A DNA stretch of 64,000 nt from Colwellia sp. TT2012 (GTDB lineage Bacteria; Pseudomonadota; Gammaproteobacteria; Enterobacterales; Alteromonadaceae): NCBI RefSeq assembly GCF_001440345.1, contig NZ_LJYX01000021.1, positions 248,001 through 312,000 of the forward strand, read 5' to 3'. A model generated the notes under the pieces. It was not told the DNA's origin. It did no database searches and saw only the letters and a list, made by a program, of their open reading frames with translations. Of this stretch, positions 26,358 to 35,441 are shown in pieces; position 1 is the stretch's first letter, and each line of letters opens with the position of its first letter. Both the position numbers and the translations under genes were made by a program.

Positions 26358-26372
26358 TGGCATAAGTCTTGT
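26358..26372 (+). promoter_or_regulatory. Sigma54-type promoter of the exporter operon
   Basis: TGGCATAAGTCTTGT has TGGCA at -24 and TTG at -12 with the strict spacing of TGGCAC-N5-TTGC; it differs at two positions. It lies 110 bp upstream of the first operon gene and downstream of the palindromic sites. Confidence 0.6.
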
Positions 26373-26481
26373 AACAACTAAAGAGCAGCAGTGACAATTA
26401 AGACAAATCAAGCTACCCCTAAAGTTAGTAGGAAAACGCTCTATGGATATTTTGATGGATAACTATTATGGATAACTATGT

Positions 26482-27738
26482 ATGGATAAAAAAATAACCC
26501 GTTCGCCATTACAGCAGTATGTAAAACCTAGTCTGATTGGCATAATTATTTTCGCCATAGCAGCCGCTGCCTATGGCTTTAGCCAATCAGCTAATGGTGG
26601 CCGCAGCCATAACTTAGCCCTCAATAGCATCACCATAAGTCAGGTCAGCCAAGGTGCATTCATCGATGCCTTAAGTCTACGTGGCCAGGTGGTACCAAAA
26701 ACAACGATTTACCTAGACACCGCAACCGGCGGTCAGGTCGAAGAACGCCTAGTTGAACAAGGTGAGTATGTCGAGCAAGGTCAACCCTTAGTACGATTGA
26801 GCAATACCAACTTGCAACTCGATGTTATGGGGCGTGAGGCACAAGTCACCGAACAACTGAATTTTTTACGGAATACTCAAATGAACATGGCAACAAGCCG
26901 GTTAAACTTACGTCGGGATTTGCTAGAAATTAATTTGCAAATAAGCCATTTAACACGGCGTTTAAAACAATCTGAACTTTTAGTGAGCAAAGGTGTGCTC
27001 GCTAAGGAGCAATTAACAGAGATCAGAGACAATCTTACTTATTATAAAGCTAGACAAGAACTTACCTTAGAGCGACAACAGCAAGAAAATAGCATTCGCA
27101 AGGTACAGGTTGAACAACTAGAAGAAAGCGCAATAATGCTAGAAAAAAATCTGACTTTTGCCCGCTCTAACCTCGAAAACTTGCTAATAAAAGCACCTAT
27201 TGCCGGTTATTTAAGTGAGTTTAATGTCGAAATAGGTGAGTCAAAAGAACGTGGCGCCCGCCTGGGGCAAATAGATATTCCCAATGAATATAAATTAGTA
27301 ATACGCCTTGATGAATATTATTTGAACCAGGTACAACGAGGTTTAGCCGTTATGGTTAAGCTTGACACCGGCACAGTGACCGCAAAAGTCAGCAAGATAG
27401 ATAGCCGAGTCCGCCAATCACAATTTCAAATTGAAGTCGATCTGCCCGAAGGTACTGGCAGCATAAAGCGTGGCCAAAGCATTGATATTGAGCTGATGCT
27501 TGGTGGCAACAGAGATAATGCCTTACTGCTTAAGCGCGGTGCTTTTTTTAGCAGTAGTGGTGGTAATTGGGTTTACCTAATAACGAAAGACGGCAGTAGC
27601 GCAGTACGTCGAAAGATTAGTCTAGGGAAAAAGAACCAACACTATTTTGAAGTGTTGTCAGGATTAGCGTTAGGCGATCGGGTGATCACCTCAAGCTATG
27701 GCAACTTCGATAAAGCGCAACAATTGCAATTAAATTAA
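26482..27738 (+). CDS. Periplasmic adaptor subunit (HlyD/MacA-like)
   Basis: 418 residues. One N-terminal membrane span (about 17-35) is followed by a biotinyl-lipoyl half (GGQVEERLVEQGEYVEQGQP), a long coiled-coil hairpin (about 110-225, rich in Leu, Gln, Glu and Arg), the second lipoyl half (IKAPIAGYLSEFNVEIGE) and a beta-barrel domain. This is the architecture of membrane-fusion proteins that link an inner-membrane pump to an outer-membrane channel. It is the first gene of the operon with the ATPase and permease. No TolC-like gene is adjacent. The substrate is not shown. Confidence 0.88.
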   Translation: MDKKITRSPLQQYVKPSLIGIIIFAIAAAAYGFSQSANGGRSHNLALNSITISQVSQGAFIDALSLRGQVVPKTTIYLDTATGGQVEERLVEQGEYVEQGQPLVRLSNTNLQLDVMGREAQVTEQLNFLRNTQMNMATSRLNLRRDLLEINLQISHLTRRLKQSELLVSKGVLAKEQLTEIRDNLTYYKARQELTLERQQQENSIRKVQVEQLEESAIMLEKNLTFARSNLENLLIKAPIAGYLSEFNVEIGESKERGARLGQIDIPNEYKLVIRLDEYYLNQVQRGLAVMVKLDTGTVTAKVSKIDSRVRQSQFQIEVDLPEGTGSIKRGQSIDIELMLGGNRDNALLLKRGAFFSSSGGNWVYLITKDGSSAVRRKISLGKKNQHYFEVLSGLALGDRVITSSYGNFDKAQQLQLN

Positions 27739-27782
27739 TTTATATAAAATTACATAAATATTACATCAAGGGAATAATAATA

Positions 27783-28484
27783 ATGATTAAAATAACTAAT
27801 TTAAGCCGGGTGTTTCGTACCTTAGATTTAGAAACGACTGCACTGAGCAATATTAATTTAACCGTTAATGACGGCGAGTTTGTTGCCATCATGGGGCCAT
27901 CTGGCTGTGGTAAATCTACCTTATTATCAATTTTGGGTATGTTGGACTCACCTTCTTCAGGGTGTTTCGAATTTGCTGGCACTGATATTACTGGCTTTAA
28001 CGAAAAACAATTAGCAGGACTACGTAAATCTTCTATTGGTTTTGTTTTTCAAAGCTTTAACTTAATTGATGAGCTAACAGTTTTTGAGAATGTTGAATTG
28101 CCACTGCAGTATCAAAACATTGCAAAATCTGAACGTAAAAAGCGGGTAGAAGCAATTTTAAAACGCTTTGCTATTGACCATCGCGGTGATCATTTACCGC
28201 AACAATTGTCAGGTGGCCAACAACAACGTGTCGCCGTTGCCCGAGCCCTAGTTGGCAAACCAAAATTGATATTAGCCGATGAACCTACCGGTAATCTAGA
28301 TTCAAAAAATGGTGATGAAGTAATGGCGATGTTACGTGAATTAAATAAAGCAGGCACTACCGTTATCATGGTAACTCACTCAGAAAAAGAGGCTAACTAT
28401 GCCGACCGTTTAGTGCGCTTATTTGATGGTCAAATCATGTTGGATAAAGCGACTCAAGTATCACAGACAGCCGAGGTTGCTTAA
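27783..28484 (+). CDS. ABC transporter ATPase (MacB/LolD-like)
   Basis: 233 residues, full length for this class. Walker A is GPSGCGKS (about 39-46), the signature is [15 protein letters not shown], Walker B is [13 protein letters not shown], and the switch His is in VTHSEK. The LDSPSSG and [20 protein letters not shown] segments are typical of the LolD/MacB/FtsE group, which works with FtsX-type permeases. It is 44 bp behind the adaptor gene, and its TAA is one base before the permease ATG. Confidence 0.95.
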   Translation: MIKITNLSRVFRTLDLETTALSNINLTVNDGEFVAIMGPSGCGKSTLLSILGMLDSPSSGCFEFAGTDITGFNEKQLAGLRKSSIGFVFQSFNLIDELTVFENVELPLQYQNIAKSERKKRVEAILKRFAIDHRGDHLPQQLSGGQQQRVAVARALVGKPKLILADEPTGNLDSKNGDEVMAMLRELNKAGTTVIMVTHSEKEANYADRLVRLFDGQIMLDKATQVSQTAEVA

Positions 28485-28485
28485 C

Positions 28486-30891
28486 ATGGTCATAAATTAT
28501 TTTGTTACGGCAGTGCGCGCGATAAGAAATGATAAGCAACATTTCTTTCTTAATGTCATAGGTTTAAGTATAGGCTTAGCTGCAGCCATTTTAATGGCGT
28601 TATTTGCTCAGCATGAATTGTCCTATGACAAACACCAGCCCGATAGTGAGCGGGTATACCTTGCGCACACTGATTGGTCCTCGATAGGATTACAGGTAAT
28701 TTCACAGAGTAGTTATAGTAATGCCGCAACATTAAAAAACCATAGTCAGGTAGAAGATATATTTAGATTAGTAAAGTCGGATGATCTTAGCCGACTTAAT
28801 CTAGGGGTAAGTAAACTAGTACAAGTGGATGGCAATGATTATCGGCTGAACAACTTTTATAGCGCAAGCACTAATATTCTCGACTTTATTGCCTTGGATA
28901 TTGTCGCTGGTGATATCACTCAGGCATTAACACAACCGAATCAATTGGTATTAAGTGAATCAGAGGCATTACGCTTGTTTGGCGAGTCTCAAGTGGTTGG
29001 TCGCACCTTAAAAAATCAGCAAATCCAATATACTATCGGCGCTATTTTTAAGGATTTAGCACAGAATAGCCATGTTCAGTTTGATAGCTTGATTCATATG
29101 CCAGCTAAGTTTATCCAAGAGGGCCAAGGTTATGCTTATTACAAACTTTTAGCCAATACCGACATAGCAGATTTTGAGCAACAAATGACCGCTGAGTTAA
29201 ACCGATCACAGGGGAATAGCGCGATTACCATGAGCTTAATAAACATGGAAGATATGCACTTAAAAAGCAATGGGCCTTTTCTGATGAAAGAAAGCGGCTC
29301 ATCGTCAGTATTGCAAATATGCATTGCTTTGAGTGTTATGTTGATCGTGATTGCCAGTATCAATTTTATCAACCTCAATATTGCCCAATCGGCAAAACGA
29401 GCTAAAGAAGTGGGTGTTCGTAAGGCCTTGGGAGCAAGCAAATGGCAATTAGTCGGCCAGTTTCTAACCGAGTCTTTTTTAGTAGTGGCACTCGCCGCAT
29501 TAATGGCCTTTGCCATGGTGGAAATAAGTTTACCCGCGTTTAATCAAATGATGGATAGGCAGCTTAGTTTGGTTTATGGCTCTGAGTTTATGTTAATAAC
29601 CAGTATTGTGATTTTAGCCGTGGGTTTGTTGTCAGGTTTATATCCAGCGCTCTTTATTGCCTCTTTTAGTGCAAGAAGAGTGCTTAGTGGTGATTTAGTA
29701 CGTGGTGCTACCGCTGTTTTTGTTAGAAAGCTAACCTTGTGTTTACAGGCTGCTTTATCTGTTGGTTTAATTATTGCCGCGATTTCTTTATCTCAGCAGA
29801 TGAGTCTGATAGATAGTTTAGCGATTGGTTATGATAAATCATCTCGTTTGGTGATAAAAGAGCTACCGAGTGAGGCCTTGTATATAAAAGAAAATAACAG
29901 TTTATTGACGGCGATTAGGAATTTCCCTGGGGTTGAGCAAGTTACATTGTCTAGTCTCGACTTAACCAATGATATTAATGGCGGTTTGTTTTTTACTTGG
30001 CCAAATGGGCAAACGTTAACTGGTCCTCAACCTACGGTGGTCACTGGTTATTATGCGGTTGAAACCTTAGGACTGACACTGCTGGCCGGTAGAGACTTCT
30101 CGCCGACATTTAGTGGTGACTGGTATCAGATTGATGATGAAAAAAATAGCACAGTCGGCATATTAGTCAGTCGTAGCATGGTGGAATTAGCCGGTTATCC
30201 ATCGCCAGAGTCAGTTATTGGCCTGACATTGATGGACACAAATTCTAAACTGACCGCTAAAGTGGTTGGCGTTATCGAAAATGTTAAAATTGGCTCGGCT
30301 CGGCAACAGGCATTGCCAATATCCTTTAACTTGGGATTTGACGACCTCTTTAGCACCGGCCATATCATCATTAAGGCAAACAATGCCAACATGGCTAAGC
30401 TAAGCAGCCAAGTTCGTCAGCTAATACGCCAAGAGTTACATTTAAGTGACGTGAAAATAACCACGCTTGCTGATGATTACGCCAACGCCCATAAAAACGA
30501 ACACCGAGCTTTAGAGATGGTTAGCATTTTTAGTTTGTTAGCAATTTTCCTCACTTGCTTGGGCACTTTTGGTTTGGCTTCTTTCGCGACCCTGCGCCGT
30601 CAAAAAGAAGTGGCGATGCGGAAAGTACTCGGCGCTTCATGTTTGAGTATCGTTAACTTACTTGCTAAAGAATTCCTAGTATTGGTAGTAATAAGTATTG
30701 TTATCGCCTACCCACTTAGTTATTGGCTGGTAGGTGACTGGCTAGCCCATTTTAACGAGCGTATCGAGCAAGCCCTTTGGGTTTATCTGCTAGCAGCCGC
30801 TTTTATTACCATTATTACCTGGTTGACCGTGGCAAGCCTTGCCTTTAAAACCGCTAGTACCAGACCTTCGCTCATTTTACGTGATGAATAA
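28486..30891 (+). CDS. ABC transporter permease with two FtsX-type units
   Basis: 801 residues from ATG 28486, one base after the ATPase stop; the frame stays open upstream to 28423 but that would overlap the ATPase gene. The protein has a membrane span at the N-terminus (LNVIGLSIGLAAAILMALFA), a MacB-type periplasmic domain (about 45-260), three spans containing the KRAKEVGVRKALGASKWQL motif, then a second periplasmic domain and another three-span unit with RRQKEVAMRKVLGAS. The duplicated arrangement suggests it acts without a second permease. It is probably a mechanotransmission-type exporter for a lipid, peptide or antimicrobial. Confidence 0.9.
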   Translation: MVINYFVTAVRAIRNDKQHFFLNVIGLSIGLAAAILMALFAQHELSYDKHQPDSERVYLAHTDWSSIGLQVISQSSYSNAATLKNHSQVEDIFRLVKSDDLSRLNLGVSKLVQVDGNDYRLNNFYSASTNILDFIALDIVAGDITQALTQPNQLVLSESEALRLFGESQVVGRTLKNQQIQYTIGAIFKDLAQNSHVQFDSLIHMPAKFIQEGQGYAYYKLLANTDIADFEQQMTAELNRSQGNSAITMSLINMEDMHLKSNGPFLMKESGSSSVLQICIALSVMLIVIASINFINLNIAQSAKRAKEVGVRKALGASKWQLVGQFLTESFLVVALAALMAFAMVEISLPAFNQMMDRQLSLVYGSEFMLITSIVILAVGLLSGLYPALFIASFSARRVLSGDLVRGATAVFVRKLTLCLQAALSVGLIIAAISLSQQMSLIDSLAIGYDKSSRLVIKELPSEALYIKENNSLLTAIRNFPGVEQVTLSSLDLTNDINGGLFFTWPNGQTLTGPQPTVVTGYYAVETLGLTLLAGRDFSPTFSGDWYQIDDEKNSTVGILVSRSMVELAGYPSPESVIGLTLMDTNSKLTAKVVGVIENVKIGSARQQALPISFNLGFDDLFSTGHIIIKANNANMAKLSSQVRQLIRQELHLSDVKITTLADDYANAHKNEHRALEMVSIFSLLAIFLTCLGTFGLASFATLRRQKEVAMRKVLGASCLSIVNLLAKEFLVLVVISIVIAYPLSYWLVGDWLAHFNERIEQALWVYLLAAAFITIITWLTVASLAFKTASTRPSLILRDE

Positions 30892-30955
30892 AGTGTATGG
30901 ATAGAGGAGTTATCAATTAAGTTTCCTCAATCGAATGCCTAGTTGTGCAAAGCCT

Positions 30956-31000
30956 TTTAGCGAGATGAGCAATGGACTCTCTCGCTAAAGCCCTATTTTT
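30956..31000 (+). terminator. Terminator of the exporter operon
   Basis: Perfect 10-bp arms TTTAGCGAGA / TCTCGCTAAA at 30956-30989, 65 bp after the permease stop, followed by GCCCTATTTTTATTT. Confidence 0.7.
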
Positions 31001-31016
31001 ATTTAATAATGCAAAT

Positions 31017-31046
31017 GCAAAATGACAAAATGACAAAATGACAAAA
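31017..31046 (+). repeat. 8-bp tandem repeat
   Basis: Three consecutive units of AAAATGAC, followed by an A-run, immediately before the AraC pseudogene. Confidence 0.6.
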
Positions 31047-31520
31047 AAAGACTAACAAATTTTTTAAGTGAACGGGTAAAACCGCTAAAAGATATCGCCC
31101 TTGATACACTTTCTTTCAAGCAAAAAGTTCAACAGTCAGAGCAGTGGTTATCAAGCTTTATCGTGAGTCAAGACAGCAACATCAATCAAGGGCAAGCTGC
31201 GGTAAACTGATACTAGATTTTAACGGCCAACTTAGTTTGAGTGAAATATTGAGCCAAACGCAATTAACCGTTCGGCAATTGTAGCGATATTTTAAAAATC
31301 ACATTGGTTTAAGTTCTAAGTACTATTGCCGCATTATCAGCTTTGCCTATATATTCAAATTAACCGCAAATGCCAAATCAAATTGGTCAGCAATCAGTAG
31401 CCCATCAGGCTTTATGACCAATCTCACTTCATTAAAAACTTTAAGGAATTTACAGGTGAAGACCCGAGGAAATATGGCTTCACCGACAAAAACCTAGCCA
31501 ATTTATTTCTCACTCGTTAA
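31041..31520 (+). pseudogene. AraC-family regulator, decayed C-terminal half
   Basis: Conceptual translation shows a helix-turn-helix of the AraC class: LSEILSQTQLTVRQL, an in-frame TAG, then RYFKNHIGLSSKYYCRI and, after a frame change, YDQSHFIKNFKEFTGEDP-RKYGFT ending at TAA 31518-31520. Further upstream, from about 31063, another frame reads RVKPLKDIALDTLSFKQKVQ. At least one stop and two frameshifts are needed to restore it. The N-terminal sensor domain is missing or unrecognisable. Confidence 0.8.
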
Positions 31521-31562
31521 AAAACATATGGCTTGTCGGCTTTATACAAAACAGCAAGCTTA

Positions 31563-31874
31563 ATGACTGCTAAGCTAGTGAATCAATACTTCGAGCACTT
31601 TAATAACCATGAATGGGAAAGAATGGCCAAGATGTATGTACCAATGGCTGAGTTTAAAGATGCCACGCTTGGACATGGCATAATCAAACAAAACCACGCA
31701 CAAATTGTCGAAAAATAGAGTGAAATGGCGGAGGTTTTCCCTGATATAAAGGACAACATCATTAATATATACCCTGCAAGTGATAGTCATGTGATTGTTG
31801 ACTTTATCGCGACGGGGACAGTGCAGGCTAGTACAGTAAGCCGTAAATTTAGCTATCCCCAAGACATTTTTTGA
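31563..31874 (+). pseudogene. SnoaL-like protein, broken by a stop and 3'-truncated
   Basis: ATG 31563 opens MTAKLVNQYFEHFNNHEWER, a typical SnoaL/NTF2-like start, and reads to TAG 31716-31718. The same frame continues (SEMAEVFPDIKDN, HVIVDFIATGTVQ) to TGA 31874. The last strands of the fold are missing, where the frame runs into the 3' end of glpK on the other strand. The nonsense codon and missing end both point to a dead gene. Confidence 0.7.
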
Positions 31875-33330
31875 CGGCACTATGCCAACCCGCAAGCAAG
31901 GTTTTACCTCTAGCTTGTGGCATGCTGCCGGTAAAAGAGTCTATTTCACCATACAAACTTGTCGGTACCGTTTCAGCCTGCCAAATTTTTTGTCCCATTG
32001 CCGCTAAGATAGTCGCCCCTAACACGGTAGATTCGATATTGGCTGGTCGCTCAATCGTAACGCCCAATAAGTCCGCTTGAAATTGCATGATAAAATTATT
32101 GGCACAGGCACCGCCATCAACTTTTAATTGTTTTATTGTTATCGAGCTTTCTTGTTGCATCAATTGCATTAAATCATAACTTTGAAAAGCAATGGCTTCC
32201 AAGGTGGCCCTGACGATATGCGCTTTAGTGCAGCCCTGCGTTAGTCCAGTTATTGAACCTGTCGCCTGCATATCCCAATATGGCGCACCTAAGCCGCTAA
32301 AGGCCGGCACGAAATAGACGCCGTTATTATCATGCACACTTAACGCTAACGCTTCAGTTTCGCTGGCATGGTCGATGAGTTGTAATTGATCTCTAAGCCA
32401 TTGCACTGCCGCGCCAGCGATAAAAACTGCGCCTTCCAGTGCGTAAGCTGGCTGACCATTTTTATCACAAGCAATGGTGGTCAATAGGCCTTTATCAGAT
32501 AAGTAAGCTTGGTCACCGGTATACATCAACATAAAACAACCGGTGCCATAGGTGTTTTTGATCATACCTGCTTGTGTACATTGTTGCGCAAATAAAGCCG
32601 CTTGCTGATCGCCTGCAACACCTGTGATAGGAATAGACTTACCCAGAAAGCCATCTACTGCCGTATGACAAAAAAAACCTGCTGAGGTTTTAATGCTTGG
32701 CAATATTGACTTGGGAATATCAAAAAACGCCAGCAGTTCATCATCCCATTGTTGCTGATGAATATTATAAAGCATGGTACGCGAAGCATTGCTATGGTCG
32801 GTGCAATGCGCCTGACCATTACTTAATTGCCACATAAGCCAAGAGTCTATGGTGCCAAAGGCAAGCTCGCCCTTTTCTGCCAATGCTTTTAATTCGGGTT
32901 TTTCATTAAATAACCATTGCAGTTTAGTGGCACAAAAATAGGCATCAAGCATCAGCCCGGTTTTCTGATGAAGCCAGTCGGCTTTACCTAATGCTTTTAT
33001 TTTTTGACAAAGTGCCGCTGAGCGTCGGCATTGCCAAACAATGGCATTGTATACTGGCTTACCCGTCTTTTTATGCCAGACAACTGTAGTTTCCCTTTGA
33101 TTAGTAATACCAATGCAAGTGATATCCGCAGAGGTTAACTTAGCTGATTTTAAAGCCTGTAAGATGCCGTCTTGAGTGACTTGCCAAATTTCCATGGCAT
33201 CATGTTCCACCCAAGTTGGCTTAGGGTAGAATTGTTGAAATTCATTATATGCCGCGCCAACTTCCTGACCTTGGGCCGTGGTAATTCTGATGGTTGTGCC
33301 CGTAGTGCCTTGGTCTATGGCTAAAATCAT
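31849..33330 (-). CDS. glpK: Glycerol kinase
   Basis: 493 residues from ATG 33330 (MILAIDQGTTGTTIRIT), preceded by AAGG; the longer frame to 33399 runs into a MITE. It converts glycerol and ATP to sn-glycerol 3-phosphate. FGGY family motifs are present: DQGTTGTT (phosphate loop), WVEHDAMEIW, TNQRETTVVW, GTIDSWLMW, the substrate and nucleotide regions GVAGDQQAALFAQ, NTYGTGCFMLM and LKVDGGACANNFIMQFQADL. Length is normal. There is no glpF, glpD or glpR beside it. A MITE lies 13 bp upstream of the start, so its original promoter is likely displaced. Confidence 0.96.
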   Translation of the reverse strand: MILAIDQGTTGTTIRITTAQGQEVGAAYNEFQQFYPKPTWVEHDAMEIWQVTQDGILQALKSAKLTSADITCIGITNQRETTVVWHKKTGKPVYNAIVWQCRRSAALCQKIKALGKADWLHQKTGLMLDAYFCATKLQWLFNEKPELKALAEKGELAFGTIDSWLMWQLSNGQAHCTDHSNASRTMLYNIHQQQWDDELLAFFDIPKSILPSIKTSAGFFCHTAVDGFLGKSIPITGVAGDQQAALFAQQCTQAGMIKNTYGTGCFMLMYTGDQAYLSDKGLLTTIACDKNGQPAYALEGAVFIAGAAVQWLRDQLQLIDHASETEALALSVHDNNGVYFVPAFSGLGAPYWDMQATGSITGLTQGCTKAHIVRATLEAIAFQSYDLMQLMQQESSITIKQLKVDGGACANNFIMQFQADLLGVTIERPANIESTVLGATILAAMGQKIWQAETVPTSLYGEIDSFTGSMPQARGKTLLAGWHSAVKKCLGDS

Positions 33331-33343
33331 TGTTAATGCCTTA

Positions 33344-33602
33344 TACCAATTCCAATAAGTTTCTTCCCTCTCAGCGAGAATTAAAAGTCTTAGAGGCAAG
33401 GTATTGATTGTCGAGAATGGTTATTGCCTTCTCAAAATAATAACGTAGCCTATAAGTTTTTTAAACTCGCCCTTCGGGAGTTTTCCAGTGATTCGATAAC
33501 CGCACATAATTCCTTTCATATAGAGTGACTATATACAAAAAATTCTATTTGTTCTCAAAACGCTGGTAAGCTCTGAGTGGGACTTACTTAATGGACTTGG
33601 TA
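33344..33602 (+). mobile_element. MITE, copy 1 (about 259 bp, TA-flanked)
   Basis: Ends TACCAATTCCAATAAGT and (inverted) TACCAAGTCCATTAAGT. The inner part matches the insertion at 58578-58841 throughout: GGCAAGG, ATTGATTG, GGTTATT, TTTAAACTCGCCCTTCGGGAG, GATTCGATAACCGCAC, TTGTTCTCAAA and TAAGCTCTGAGTGGGA-type blocks. No coding capacity. The TA at each end suggests a Tc1/mariner or IS630-type target site. It sits 13 bp upstream of glpK. Confidence 0.8.
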
Positions 33603-33636
33603 TTAACTGCCACTTTGTTAAATTAATGACTAAATT

Positions 33637-33675
33637 GCTAAAAAAGCTAAAAAAGCTAAAAAAGCTAAAAAAGCT
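33637..33675. repeat. 9-bp tandem repeat
   Basis: Four units of GCTAAAAAA, then GCT, between the MITE and rnpB. No gene. Confidence 0.8.
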
Positions 33676-33876
33676 ACTCAATATTTTAGTGTAGATTAAC
33701 CCAGCTAAAACAATCAATTTCGCCAGTATTATTAAGGGACTTAAGATAATTTTTATTTGCTTAAGCTAATAAAATATCTGGCTAGGTACGGCTGAAAGTT
33801 CAAATAATTAAAAGTTTGGGGTATTTAATCGCTATTTTTGATTAACTACCACTAGTTATAATCCAAAAATTTTCAA
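33676..33876. other. Intergenic region, nothing identified
   Basis: AT-rich sequence between the simple repeat and the rnpB terminator. No gene or clear regulatory site. Confidence 0.35.
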
Positions 33877-33912
33877 AAAAAAGCCCCTACATTACTGTAG
33901 AGGCTTTTTTAT
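33877..33912 (-). terminator. Terminator of rnpB
   Basis: On the minus strand AAAGCCTCTACAG and TGTAGGGGCTTT pair around a small loop and are followed by eight T. It lies directly after the 3' end of the RNase P RNA. Confidence 0.85.
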
Positions 33913-33919
33913 TGAATAG

Positions 33920-34346
33920 TTGAGTTGACACTATAAGCCGGGTTTTGTATCTCTTCCTAAGAAAAGTGACAATCATTCGTCTAGGCCTTAAATCGCTCTA
34001 AGGCTCAAGCAACCTACCCGGTTTCCACGCGAGCCACGCTTATATTATTGTAACTTGCGTAACAATAATCATGAAACCCTATTTGGTCTTGCTCCAGGTG
34101 GAGTTTACCCTGCTGCCAACTGTTACCAGTGGCCCGGTGCGCTCTTACCGCACCCTTTCAGCCTTACCTGTGCCTATTTGCCTTATAAATAAAGTAATTA
34201 GGTCATCGGCGGTCTTCTCTCTGTTGCACTTGTCGTCGGCTCACGCCGCCCAGGCGTTACCTGGCACCCTGCTCATTGGAGCCCGGACTTTCCTCCCGCT
34301 AGAAATACTTACGTAAACTAGCCAGCGATTGTCTGGTCAACTCGGC
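33920..34346 (-). ncRNA. rnpB: RNase P RNA, bacterial type A
   Basis: Read on the minus strand it begins GAGTTGACCAGACAATCGCT and has the conserved GGAGGAAAGTCCGGGCTCC (CR I), the CAGGGTGCCAGGTAACGCC-like arm, the GCAACAGAGAG (CR II/III) element, the GGTAAACTCCACC stretch, AGGCCTAGACGAATGATTG-type P4/CR V sequence and the 3' ACAAAACCCGGCTTATAG. The ends pair (GAGTTGAC with GTCAACTC). It is the catalytic RNA that matures tRNA 5' ends. Ends are estimated from pairing. Its position next to rsmI is common in related genomes. Confidence 0.95.
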
Positions 34347-34426
34347 GCGCATTTTACCTTATCTAGGCAAAAAGTCTATAAACTTTGTTTAATCAATATT
34401 ATTGACTAATTTATTTAAGGCTAAGG

Positions 34427-35278
34427 CTAAGGCTTAAGAGTCAGGGCTATTTCATATAAAGCATTTTTCTTTACGCCATAAATTTCAGCGGTAATTGCAC
34501 AGGCTTTTTTAGGTTTCATTTCTGCCAACAATAATTTCAGCGTATCAATGGCTTTTGCTGGTATGGCATTAACATCAATTTTGTTGCCTTCAATGATTAA
34601 AACCATTTCACCTTTCAGTTGATTTGCATCTTCTTGTAACCAAACTAATAAATTTTCAGCCGTATCAGAATGTATGGTCTCAAAGGTTTTAGTTAACTCA
34701 CGAGATATAACCACATGACGTTCACCACCTAATACTTTTACAATATCGGCAAGCGTATCAATTGCTCGACGTGGTGCATCATAAAACACCATGGTACGTG
34801 GCTCTTCTAATAAATTCGCTAACTTTGCTTGTCTGGCCGCTGATTTAGACGGTAAAAAACCTTCAAAGGTAAACCTATCCGTAGGTAAACCCGCCACAGA
34901 TAGCGCTGAGATTACCGCACATGGCCCGGGAATAGGCGAGACTTTCAGACCAAGGCTACGACAATGGCGAACAATATGAAAACCAGGATCACTGATTAAT
35001 GGCGTACCGGCATCTGATACAAGCGCAATAGTTTTACCTTCTTGTAACATGCTCGCCACTTGGTCTTGGCGTTGACGCTCGTTATGATCGTGTAATGACA
35101 TGGTTTTATTTTTAATGGCAAAGGCAGCCAATAATTTCCCCGTATGACGAGTATCTTCACAAGCAATAACATCAACTTGCGTTAATATATCAATAGCTCT
35201 TTGGCTGATATCACCTAGGTTGCCAATAGGGGTTGCAACAATATAGAGGGTAGCTGGGGTTAGGGTTGTTTCACTCAT
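34427..35278 (-). CDS. rsmI: 16S rRNA (cytidine-1402 2'-O) methyltransferase
   Basis: 283 residues with the tetrapyrrole-methylase fold. Motifs are LYIVATPIGNLGDISQRA, the VIACEDTRHTGKLL block, LVSDAGTPLISDPGFHIV, the PIPGPCAVISALSVAGL SAM loop, FEGFLPSK and ERHVVISRELTKTFE. It methylates the 2'-O of C1402 in 16S rRNA. It is divergent from lpoA, as in many gammaproteobacteria, with 163 bp between the starts. Length is normal. Confidence 0.96.
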   Translation of the reverse strand: MSETTLTPATLYIVATPIGNLGDISQRAIDILTQVDVIACEDTRHTGKLLAAFAIKNKTMSLHDHNERQRQDQVASMLQEGKTIALVSDAGTPLISDPGFHIVRHCRSLGLKVSPIPGPCAVISALSVAGLPTDRFTFEGFLPSKSAARQAKLANLLEEPRTMVFYDAPRRAIDTLADIVKVLGGERHVVISRELTKTFETIHSDTAENLLVWLQEDANQLKGEMVLIIEGNKIDVNAIPAKAIDTLKLLLAEMKPKKACAITAEIYGVKKNALYEIALTLKP

Positions 35279-35441
35279 GTCACTTATTCACTCGATTTTG
35301 CGGTATATATTAGTTGAGACTAACTTCGTTGGCGTTTATTATAACCCCATACTGATAGCAATATGCACGGATTTATTTATTGTGGTAAAAACAGCGTCCT
35401 TACTTGTAAGAATAAAGCCAACAGGATTAGATTATTTTTCA

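Noticed and set aside
35277-35441. N-terminal extension of lpoA
   Set aside because: It would place the lipoprotein signal internally; ATG 35442 restores a normal lipobox position.
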